7,939 nt of DNA. It comes from Candidatus Bathyarchaeota archaeon. Lineage in GTDB: Archaea; Thermoproteota; Bathyarchaeia; 40CM-2-53-6; RBG-13-38-9. The stretch spans positions 1 through 7,939 of the forward strand of contig JAPKYM010000269.1 in the NCBI GenBank assembly GCA_026394315.1, given 5' to 3'. The translations under genes were made by a program, and so were the position numbers. The notes under the pieces were generated by a model. The model was not told the DNA's origin and ran no database searches. It saw only the letters and a list, made by a program, of their open reading frames with translations. Position 1 is the first letter of the stretch. Each line of letters begins with the position of its first letter. Shown piece by piece: positions 1 to 5,576 of the stretch.

Positions 1-383
1 AGGCTGTTGAAACCCTTCTCGAACGACTTCTTGTTCAAACGTACCCATATGTCGTATCTTTGATTGAGATGCATGAGACCTTCTATATAGTTGCAGTAGT
101 AATGGATGCGTCTTTCAATAACGCCTTCGAGAGCCTGTTCAACCTGCTCTCCAGCGACTTCAATGATAATACCTAAGGGAGAATTAGAATCAGGTTTCAT
201 CTCTTTTATGTCTGGACCTATGATGGTGACCTTTCCGTCCTCAATGCTCTCCGGTTTTCTGACTCTCACTAGCTCGAACTTGTCTTGGACTTCAGTTCCT
301 CCAAACTCAACCTGCATCTCGGCCTTTCTGACTCGTTCGCCCTCATAGATAACTCCGACTTCAACTGGCATATCTTTGAACAT
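1..383 (-). CDS. cdhC: Acetyl-CoA decarbonylase/synthase beta subunit (archaeal acetyl-CoA synthase), N-terminal part; runs off the window
   Basis: Reading the minus strand from ATG at 383-381 gives about 127 residues that I recognise as the start of archaeal CdhC. Landmarks are MFKDMPVEVGVIYEGERVRK at the N-terminus, then VEFGG, the FELVRV strand, GKVTIIGPD, LGIIIEVAG, LEGVIERRIH and MHLNQRYDIW. Known role: CdhC holds the Ni-Fe-S A-cluster and condenses a methyl group, CO and CoA to acetyl-CoA in the cytosolic CODH/ACS complex. The A-cluster cysteines lie in the C-terminal half, outside this window, so they cannot be checked. The start lacks the extra N-terminal CODH-binding domain of bacterial AcsB, which fits the short archaeal form. 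An in-frame stop at 393-395 fixes the start to the ATG (or a TTG two codons upstream). AGGT lies 7 nt before the ATG and a stronger GGAGG about 14 nt before it. It is divergent from cooC. Confidence 0.93.
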   Translation of the reverse strand, partial: MFKDMPVEVGVIYEGERVRKAEMQVEFGGTEVQDKFELVRVRKPESIEDGKVTIIGPDIKEMKPDSNSPLGIIIEVAGEQVEQALEGVIERRIHYYCNYIEGLMHLNQRYDIWVRLNKKSFEKGFNS

Positions 384-397
384 TGACAATACCTATT

Positions 398-402
398 CCT
401 CC
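398..402 (-). promoter_or_regulatory. Possible Shine-Dalgarno site of cdhC (GGAGG)
   Basis: On the minus strand GGAGG ends 14 nt before the cdhC ATG. That is further than the usual 5-10 nt. A weaker AGGT at 394-391 has the better 7-nt spacing. Either could be used. Confidence 0.4.
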
Positions 403-429
403 ACTCTCACCCTGAAAAACAGCCACCCT

Positions 430-444
430 CCGCCTTGCAGGCGG
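430..444 (-). other. Short perfect hairpin in the cdhC upstream region
   Basis: CCGCCT and AGGCGG form a 6-bp GC-rich stem around a 3-nt loop, about 47-61 nt before the cdhC start. If transcription begins near the upstream TATA-like element, this would fold in the 5' untranslated leader of the cdhC mRNA. Function is unknown and the stem is short enough to arise by chance. Confidence 0.35.
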
Positions 445-542
445 GTAAGACAAGACGAGGAATCGCCAAACGAACATCGATTGCAGTAACAGTTCAAAAG
501 TCTCCACTATTGTCGGGCTGTTGCTACAAAAGCTCAATGCGT

Positions 543-557
543 GGTATTTATCATTTC
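543..557 (-). promoter_or_regulatory. Candidate BRE/TATA element for cdhC
   Basis: The minus strand reads GAAATGATAAATACC, a purine-rich BRE-like stretch followed by an A/T-rich TATA-like box. Transcription would start about 25 nt downstream, near 520, leaving a leader of roughly 135 nt before cdhC. This is assigned by eye only, and weaker elements closer to the gene are possible. Confidence 0.35.
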
Positions 558-589
558 CCAAGTCCCTAAGAATCTCCGAGCTTCGGAAA

Positions 590-607
590 GGAAACATTAA
601 TTCATAG
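590..607 (+). promoter_or_regulatory. Candidate BRE/TATA element for cooC
   Basis: AGGAAACATTAATTCATAG has a purine-rich upstream half and the A/T-rich core ATTAAT. The core lies about 40 nt before the cooC GTG, so transcription from about 626 would give a leader near 14 nt. A small dyad, TCCGA-GCT-TCGGA (575-587), sits just upstream and might be a regulator site. Both calls are by eye. Confidence 0.35.
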
Positions 608-639
608 TACGATAATCTCGACCATGGAAGTCAGGGTTT

Positions 640-1413
640 GTGAACGAGAAACTGGTAATATCTGTCTCAGGAAAAGGCGGTTCGGGAAAAACAACAGCTA
701 CGGCGCTAATACTAAGATACCTAATTGAGAGGGGGGGAAAGACCATACTTGCAATCGATGCGGATCCCGCAACAAACCTTCCAGACGTTCTTGGTGTAAG
801 CATCGAGAAGACGGTTGGAATGGTTGAGAGCGAGCTTAAAGAGAAGCTCGGGAGAAGCGAGATTCCCGCGTCCGTGACAAAGAAGGAATTCCTAGAGGGA
901 CAGATCTATAGGATCTTGGTTGAAACATCGAATTTCGACTTACTAGCGATGGGAAGATCCGAAGGTGAAGGCTGCTACTGTAGCATCAACTATCTCTTAA
1001 CGTCAATAATTGACTCGATCTCCAAGAACTATGATCTGACAATCATGGACATGGAAGCTGGTCTGGAGCACGTGAGCAGGAGAACTGACAGAGATGTTGA
1101 TCTAATGTTAGTAGTCACCGACCCGTCAAGAATGGGCCTACAAACTGCGTCTAGAATAAGAGAACTTGCCAAAGAAGTCCACATAGATTTCAAGAAAGCC
1201 TATCTGATTGGTAACCAGTTCCCACCAGAATCAGAACAGCAACTTCGGATCAAAGCAGAAGAGATGGGTTATGAACTCGCAGGATTGATCCCGACTGACC
1301 CTAGTGTGGCATCTTTCAACGCAACCGGCAGGCCTCTTCTCGAGCTTCCACCAAGCTCTCCAGCACTCATAGCGATAAGTGGAATTACTCAAAGATTAGA
1401 TTTGGGGAATTAG
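640..1413 (+). CDS. cooC: CooC-type ATPase, carbon monoxide dehydrogenase nickel-insertion accessory protein
   Basis: This 257-residue protein is a SIMIBI/MinD-class P-loop ATPase. It has the deviant Walker A GKGGSGKTT at residues 11-19 (signature lysine K12, P-loop K17), the switch-I-like stretch ILAIDADPATN at 36-46, and IMDMEAGLEH as the switch II/Walker B region. The CooC hallmark CxC is present as GCYC (C112 and C114), the pair that in characterised CooC binds Ni at the dimer interface. Known role: ATP-dependent maturation of the CODH C-cluster, and in the archaeal complex possibly the acetyl-CoA synthase A-cluster too. The start is GTG. The frame is open only back to the TAA at 613-615 and no other start is available. 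CAGGG lies only 3 nt before the GTG, so ribosome binding may be weak. It is divergent from cdhC, its expected partner complex, and convergent with the next gene after a 25-nt gap. The length is normal and nothing looks broken. Confidence 0.93.
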   Translation: MNEKLVISVSGKGGSGKTTATALILRYLIERGGKTILAIDADPATNLPDVLGVSIEKTVGMVESELKEKLGRSEIPASVTKKEFLEGQIYRILVETSNFDLLAMGRSEGEGCYCSINYLLTSIIDSISKNYDLTIMDMEAGLEHVSRRTDRDVDLMLVVTDPSRMGLQTASRIRELAKEVHIDFKKAYLIGNQFPPESEQQLRIKAEEMGYELAGLIPTDPSVASFNATGRPLLELPPSSPALIAISGITQRLDLGN

Positions 1414-1438
1414 TGGAGATCAGCCGCGCGCTTGAGGA

Positions 1439-2320
1439 TCATTTTCGCCCAGCATATTCTATGATATGATCTGCTATAAGGTCGGATATTGATCTCTCTG
1501 TGATTGTTTGGAGACCCCGCCAGCCGGGTTGAGAATTTATCTCCAGTATGGTTGGCTCGCTCCCTGCGTCCACCAAGTCCACTCCGGCAATTTCGCATCC
1601 TATGGCCTTGGCAGTTCTGACCGCCAGCTCCTCCATATCGGACGGCAATGTGATCTTAACTGGCTTTGCACCGAGGCTAACATTTGTTTTCCAGGAGTTG
1701 GCGACGCGGCGCATAGCTGCCACAACTTTGTCGCCGATTACAAAAGCACGAATATCTGAGGTCCCGTGCTCAACATACTCTTGGACATATAGAATCTGCT
1801 TATTGAATTTCAGAGTCCTAAACACTCTTTCGGCGATATCAGAGTCGGAGATTCTTGCTGCCCCGATGCCTCTGGATCCAAAAACTGGTTTGATGACTGC
1901 GTCGCAGCCAAATCTTCTGAAGGCGTCCATTGCTGCCTTAACATTCTCTGTGACAACCGTCTTGGGGACGTTCACACCCTGCTCCGATATTAGCGCCAAT
2001 GTATTGTATTTGTCTGCAGCTTTCTCTATAGCTGCTGGAGGGTTTATGACCTTAAGTCCAGATCTCAAGAGTCTCTGTAGCACATTAAGTCTGAAAATTA
2101 TTTGTTCAAGTGAGCCCCTCCCTATAGGGCGCACTAGTATCGCCCTCAGTTCACTGATAAGATCGAGACTGCGGAAGCTTACGGCAGGGTCAGATTGAAC
2201 TCTGGCAACGAGATCCTCAAAGCCGAAACAGGTGACATCTACCTGTCTTTTCCGGAATGATTTCCTAAGCTGAAGGGAGCACCATGAATTTTCATTTCTT
2301 GTTAGGAGGCCTACTTTCAT
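1439..2320 (-). CDS. RimK-family ATP-grasp amino-acid ligase, MptN-like (candidate tetrahydromethanopterin glutamate ligase)
   Basis: This 293-residue protein has a pre-ATP-grasp domain (about 1-95) followed by an ATP-grasp fold. Visible motifs are DKY (103-105, ATP-binding lysine), VIKPVFGSRGIG (142-153, K144 plus glycine-rich loop), VQEYV (179-183, hinge), DIRAFVIG (189-196), AGVDLV (245-250) and the metal-binding LEINSQPGW (259-267, E260 and N262). Such ligases join an amino acid, often glutamate, to a carboxylate through an acylphosphate. Characterised relatives are RimK, CofF (alpha-glutamate on F420) and MptN (glutamate on H4MPT, giving tetrahydrosarcinapterin). A neighbourhood of H4MPT enzymes favours an MptN-type role, but the sequence alone cannot separate MptN, CofF and other RimK relatives. 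The ATG at 2320 gives a standard N-terminus (MKVGLLTRNE). It is divergent from the CofE-like gene across about 70 nt and may share a TATA element with it. Confidence 0.85.
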   Translation of the reverse strand: MKVGLLTRNENSWCSLQLRKSFRKRQVDVTCFGFEDLVARVQSDPAVSFRSLDLISELRAILVRPIGRGSLEQIIFRLNVLQRLLRSGLKVINPPAAIEKAADKYNTLALISEQGVNVPKTVVTENVKAAMDAFRRFGCDAVIKPVFGSRGIGAARISDSDIAERVFRTLKFNKQILYVQEYVEHGTSDIRAFVIGDKVVAAMRRVANSWKTNVSLGAKPVKITLPSDMEELAVRTAKAIGCEIAGVDLVDAGSEPTILEINSQPGWRGLQTITERSISDLIADHIIEYAGRK

Positions 2321-2352
2321 TGATATGGACCGAAGTTTCCTTGGTCAACATG

Positions 2353-2362
2353 CCTATAAGTC
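2353..2362. promoter_or_regulatory. TATA-like element midway between two divergent genes, possibly bidirectional
   Basis: The plus strand reads GCCTATAAGTC and the minus strand GACTTATAGGC, so the core resembles an archaeal TATA box in both directions. Its centre (about 2357) is about 34 nt before the CofE-like ATG (2391) and about 37 nt before the ATP-grasp ATG (2320). Archaeal transcription starts about 25-28 nt from TATA, so both mRNAs would have leaders of only about 8-10 nt. No clear Shine-Dalgarno sequence precedes either start, in keeping with short leaders. Confidence 0.5.
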
Positions 2363-2390
2363 TAATTTCCATCCTCTTTTCAGTTTTCAA

Positions 2391-3266
2391 ATGGGATCCA
2401 CACGCATCCGCCCCTATGACTACGGAACGCTGAGGCCACTTCGCGCCCTAGCCGTAAAGTCCAGGTATTGGAAACCAGGAATCGATATAGCTGACATGAT
2501 TTCCGGGCTTGTCTTGGATCTCATAAGAGATCGGGATGTCATTGTCATCTCTGAGAAAGCTATTGCGGTCGCTCTCGGAAGACTATGTGATGAATCGAAA
2601 ATCATCCCAGGATGTTCCGCCAGATTCCTTGCAAGATTCTGGATGCGCAAGGTATGGGGATATTTTCTGGGGCCACTTTCCAGAATGAGTAGAATAAACA
2701 TCGAAAGGCTAAGGAATTACCCAATATGTGAAGGCGCTTCACATAAGCAGGCTGCCATTGTCTATGCCGGCGTTACCCAAGCGCTCAGACACGGTTCCGA
2801 GGGAGGAATGGATGTCAGCAATCTGCCGTATTCCTATGTATGCATCCCACTTGTTGGAGCTGTTGAGGTTGCTAAATACATCAAGGAGACTATTGCGAAA
2901 CGTTCAGGCAAAGACATTGAGGTTATGATAGTTGATTCCGATAAGACCTACAGTTTCCGAAACTTACACATAACGCCGAGGCCAAATTCAGTGCCTGGGA
3001 TTCACTGTGTAGGCGTTTTCGCCTTCATAATCGGAAGACTACTTAAGCTGAGACCAAGATCGACGCCTATTGCTTTTACCTCATCAAGACATCGTCCCGA
3101 TGAAGCACTACAGATTGCTGCTGTGTCTAACAGAGCCAGAGGTGACGGCGCCGGCAAGACAATTTGGGACATTGCGGAAAGATTCGGGGTGAAAGTCACT
3201 GATGTAAGCTGGGAGATGCTGGAGAACATAGCGCATTACCCAGTAGTGATCGTTAGAAGACGTTGA
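2391..3266 (+). CDS. CofE-like (F420-0:gamma-glutamyl ligase family) protein, divergent paralogue
   Basis: From ATG 2391 the product is 291 residues. An upstream ATG at 2325 is in frame, but the 22 extra residues would be encoded across the TATA-like element and start 5 nt from the neighbour's ATG, so I prefer 2391. Family marks of CofE (COG1478) are an early LAVKSRYWKPGIDIADMI segment, the strand DVIVISEKAIAVALGR (49-64; compare VxTSKIVSKAEGR in CofE), and HGSEGGMDVSN (134-144), matching the HGxxxxNAGVDxSN loop. Known CofE adds gamma-linked glutamates to F420-0 using GTP. The TDTxGRPxR segment expected in canonical CofE is replaced by VDSDKTYSFR (181-190), and the C-terminal part (TPIAFTSSRHRPDEAL onward) is unlike the classical enzyme. 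This is therefore a paralogous subfamily whose substrate may differ. It is convergent with the CitG-like gene after 18 nt. Confidence 0.75.
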   Translation: MGSTRIRPYDYGTLRPLRALAVKSRYWKPGIDIADMISGLVLDLIRDRDVIVISEKAIAVALGRLCDESKIIPGCSARFLARFWMRKVWGYFLGPLSRMSRINIERLRNYPICEGASHKQAAIVYAGVTQALRHGSEGGMDVSNLPYSYVCIPLVGAVEVAKYIKETIAKRSGKDIEVMIVDSDKTYSFRNLHITPRPNSVPGIHCVGVFAFIIGRLLKLRPRSTPIAFTSSRHRPDEALQIAAVSNRARGDGAGKTIWDIAERFGVKVTDVSWEMLENIAHYPVVIVRRR

Positions 3267-3270
3267 TCCC

Positions 3271-3284
3271 TCAGCGGGTGCTGA
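3271..3284. other. Small hairpin filling the convergent gap
   Basis: TCAGC-GGGT-GCTGA is a perfect 5-bp stem with a 4-nt loop, lying exactly between the two convergent stop codons. It might help end or separate opposing transcripts. Archaeal intrinsic termination usually depends on T-runs, which are absent here, so this is tentative. Confidence 0.25.
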
Positions 3285-4238
3285 TCATGGTAAGTGGCCG
3301 TCCAGGATCGCTAAGGCTAGCGATGAGGCTGTAAGGTCCGCGGTGGTTCCAGGATTAAGTTGGTGGCCGTCGTTTCTAAGCCTATTATCGAGAATTGTCA
3401 GTTTCTCCCTGCCAAGATCAGTCACCAAGCCGCCCAGTGAGAGCACCTCCCCTGCCGAACTGGATATCTCTTTTGCTTGCCCGTCGCCCACTTTTCTAGA
3501 TATTAGGGTGTCAGGAATCATTGAAAGGATTTTAAGGAAGGTATGTACCGTTGCAGTGTTGTAGTCATTTGTTTCCTGAAGTTGGCTCACGAAGTACGGG
3601 TAACCAATATCGAAAGTTATCTTAAAATCGTTTGCCCACTCTGAAGCGATCGAATCATATCCCGAGGACAAACGAAACACCTCCGATAAAGAGGCGCCTG
3701 CCTTTTCGATCTCGCTCCTGTAAGTATCCTCAGCAACATCAAACTTCTCAACTGATCCTAGTCCGCCTGCTCCAGAAAGTCTGATGGCTTCGTAAACTTG
3801 GATAGCATCTTGGACGGTAGTCGCACGAATCACTTTAGATAGAATGTGCCTTAGACTCTCAATACTGGGTGATGGCTGAGACCAGACATAGCCCCCGGCT
3901 ACGGACATTGGAATGAGAAGAAGTATGGATCCGAGAATTGTGTTGCCACCGTGTTGCCACTTGATCATCGAGGAGGCGCCGTCTCTTATTATGAAGCCGA
4001 CTCCCACCTCGTCAAGACGTATCCTTCCTGACGATACTTCAATCCCACGATGTGAGGCATTTCTTAAGGACGAGCCAATGGCTATTGAGGAGGCGAGAAA
4101 ATGCTCATATCGCGTGTTGTCGAAGTTCGCAGTCCGATGTACATTTCCGGGCTTGGGATATGCGCTAACCTCCAATAGGGTTGCCAGTTGAATACAGCCA
4201 GAGATATGTTCCACAATGTCGCTTGCAGGGGAAGTCAT
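3285..4238 (-). CDS. CitG-like (triphosphoribosyl-dephospho-CoA synthase family) protein, archaeal type
   Basis: This 317-residue protein carries CitG/MdcB family marks. SAYPKPGNVHR (25-35) matches the SPKPGLVDR motif, YEHFLASS (44-51) follows it, GGNTILGSILLL (97-108) replaces the bacterial GVNTHKG-type segment as in archaeal relatives, and LNPGTTADLTASSLAL (294-309) is the conserved C-terminal motif. Bacterial CitG makes the citrate lyase prosthetic-group precursor by attaching an alpha-linked ribosyl phosphate from ATP to dephospho-CoA and releasing adenine. No citrate or malonate lyase genes are nearby, so that role is unlikely. Next to H4MPT genes, a phosphoribosyl-type transfer in H4MPT assembly is a reasonable inference, since H4MPT contains an alpha-linked ribose 5-phosphate, but it is unproven. 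The ATG at 4238 fits a start about 32 nt downstream of an A/T-rich TATA-like palindrome. Confidence 0.82.
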   Translation of the reverse strand: MTSPASDIVEHISGCIQLATLLEVSAYPKPGNVHRTANFDNTRYEHFLASSIAIGSSLRNASHRGIEVSSGRIRLDEVGVGFIIRDGASSMIKWQHGGNTILGSILLLIPMSVAGGYVWSQPSPSIESLRHILSKVIRATTVQDAIQVYEAIRLSGAGGLGSVEKFDVAEDTYRSEIEKAGASLSEVFRLSSGYDSIASEWANDFKITFDIGYPYFVSQLQETNDYNTATVHTFLKILSMIPDTLISRKVGDGQAKEISSSAGEVLSLGGLVTDLGREKLTILDNRLRNDGHQLNPGTTADLTASSLALAILDGHLP

Positions 4239-4261
4239 GATCTAGTCTAGGAAGTAGTTGG

Positions 4262-4276
4262 ATATCTAAATTTAGG
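4262..4276 (-). promoter_or_regulatory. Candidate TATA element of the CitG-like gene
   Basis: The minus strand reads CCTAAATTTAGATAT, and CTAAATTTAG (4266-4275) is a perfect palindrome. Its centre is about 32 nt upstream of the ATG, a spacing that gives a nearly leaderless mRNA. No Shine-Dalgarno sequence is seen, which agrees with that. Confidence 0.4.
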
Positions 4277-4424
4277 GCTTCAGCCTGAAGCATGACATGT
4301 AAGGCCGGCTTCTCTCGCGCTTCGATTTGATAGAAATGAATTATGAACATGTTATACGAGACCGTCCCATCATACCGGGCGTTCTACCCAGAAGTTCGAA
4401 CCGCGGGCGAAGCAGCCAAGTCAT

Positions 4425-4446
4425 ATGACCCGCCCAAACGGGTCAT
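4425..4446. repeat. Perfect inverted repeat, 8-bp arms with 6-nt spacer (operator-like or RNA hairpin)
   Basis: ATGACCCG-CCCAAA-CGGGTCAT is an exact dyad, flanked by the overlapping small palindromes TCATATGA (4421-4428) and TCATGA (4443-4448). It lies in the 258-nt divergent region, just upstream of an A/T-rich TATA-like stretch (TTAATCAAATTAG, about 4453-4465) that could serve the nucleotidyltransferase gene. Position and symmetry suggest a dimeric regulator site. A structured RNA is the alternative. Confidence 0.45.
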
Positions 4447-4496
4447 GATCCGTTAATCAAATTAGATGGTGAAGACCTACCGGGATCGAGAGTCTC

Positions 4497-5564
4497 ATGC
4501 AAGCAGGATACAGTAGACGCTCAGAATTTCGCGACAGGGACTATATAGAAACAAAGGAAAGTCTACTATTTACCGTTGTAGGCAACATTCACCCAGAAGA
4601 CAGAGTCATATCGTATCTCAAGTATTATCCGAGTGCCCATGGAAAATGGATGCGCTCTGGCCAGCGTTTTGACAGAGCCATAAAGTACTACGATATTTCT
4701 CACTTGGAGGAGACAATAAGATATCTCTCGATGAATTACCCTGACTATCTTTACAGAGACAACCTATTGGGAATATCATTCACGGCCGTACCCAGATCTC
4801 GGATTGTGATTCACCATCTTCCAGAGGAGAAACTGAGGATCCTAGGAAAGAGAGATGATCTTGATCCGCTGCAAAGGAAGAGCGTTGGTCTTGCGGGAGT
4901 TCTGTCCAGAAACAGCGGGGTCCAAATTGGCAGATTTGGTGTCACAGGGTCGCTTTTGATCGATTTGCATCAAGTTGAGTTCTCTGACATAGATCTGACT
5001 ACGTACGGCAAGGAGCATGGATGGATGGTGAGGAAAGCGCTACTTGACCTCTTTAGCTCTGAGGACCCAAATGTCAAGAGATTTCCGAGCAATGAGGTGC
5101 CTACACCGGCGCGTCAGGCAAGGCTTCGCTTGATGAATGACAATCAGTTAAGGCTTTTCTATGAGAGAAAATGGAACCGTGGCCTATTCAAGGGTACACC
5201 CTTTTCCGTAAACCCAGTACTCGAGGGGCACGATCTCTCGGAACGTTACGGGCAGCACAGATATACTAACTTTGGTATTGTTGAGGGTCAAGGCATAATC
5301 GAAGACGCGTCGGGGAGCATTTTCGTTCCGGCAAGGTATTCGGTATCTGAGGCGCGAATCACCAAAGGCAAAGAAGTTGATGATGTTAGTGAAATCGTGA
5401 GTTTTGACAGGGACTATGGTGATATAGCTTTCGAACAAGAAGAGATACTGGTACGAGGTAAATTGGAGATGGTTGAAGATCTATCGAGCGGATCATGCCA
5501 TCATAGGATTGTTGTGGGCTCGCTGGAAGGTAAAGGAGCAGACTACGTCAAAGTGTCTGCCTGA
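4497..5564 (+). CDS. Predicted nucleotidyltransferase (archaeal, MNT/pol-beta fold), function unknown
   Basis: This 355-residue protein has three visible parts. The N-terminal segment (1-110) carries FRDRDYIETKESLLFTVVG and HPEDRVISYLKY, typical of an archaeal conserved family of predicted nucleotidyltransferases (COG1665-like, from memory). The central part has the nucleotidyltransferase signature GVTGS (148-152) followed by SDIDLTTYG (163-171), in which D164 and D166 would be the metal-binding carboxylates. The C-terminal part (about 255-355) has SIFVPARYSV and looks like a small beta-rich domain. It should transfer a nucleotidyl group, but the acceptor is not known. No known C1-pathway step calls for it. 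The ATG at 4497 has no good Shine-Dalgarno sequence. It is convergent with ftr after 12 nt. It could be an unrelated neighbour or an unrecognised cofactor enzyme. Confidence 0.8.
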   Translation: MQAGYSRRSEFRDRDYIETKESLLFTVVGNIHPEDRVISYLKYYPSAHGKWMRSGQRFDRAIKYYDISHLEETIRYLSMNYPDYLYRDNLLGISFTAVPRSRIVIHHLPEEKLRILGKRDDLDPLQRKSVGLAGVLSRNSGVQIGRFGVTGSLLIDLHQVEFSDIDLTTYGKEHGWMVRKALLDLFSSEDPNVKRFPSNEVPTPARQARLRLMNDNQLRLFYERKWNRGLFKGTPFSVNPVLEGHDLSERYGQHRYTNFGIVEGQGIIEDASGSIFVPARYSVSEARITKGKEVDDVSEIVSFDRDYGDIAFEQEEILVRGKLEMVEDLSSGSCHHRIVVGSLEGKGADYVKVSA

Positions 5565-5576
5565 ACTTTACTGCGC

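Noticed and set aside
361..597. 78-codon minus-strand open frame overlapping the cdhC start
   Set aside because: No recognisable domain, no ribosome site, and it covers the likely cdhC promoter and leader. Treated as a chance open frame.
1548..2198. 216-codon plus-strand open frame inside the ATP-grasp gene
   Set aside because: It is antisense to a gene with clear ATP-grasp motifs, and its own translation shows no family resemblance.
2325..2390. N-terminal extension of the CofE-like protein from ATG 2325
   Set aside because: The 22 extra residues would be encoded across the TATA-like element, starting 5 nt from the divergent neighbour's start codon, and do not resemble the family.
4165..4350. 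61-codon minus-strand open frame upstream of the CitG-like gene
   Set aside because: Overlaps the N-terminus of the CitG-like gene in another frame and covers its promoter region. No motif is seen.
4394..4401. GTTCGAAC, resembling a tRNA T-loop
   Set aside because: The flanks do not form a 5-bp T-stem on either strand, the loop is one base short, and no acceptor, D or anticodon arms are present.
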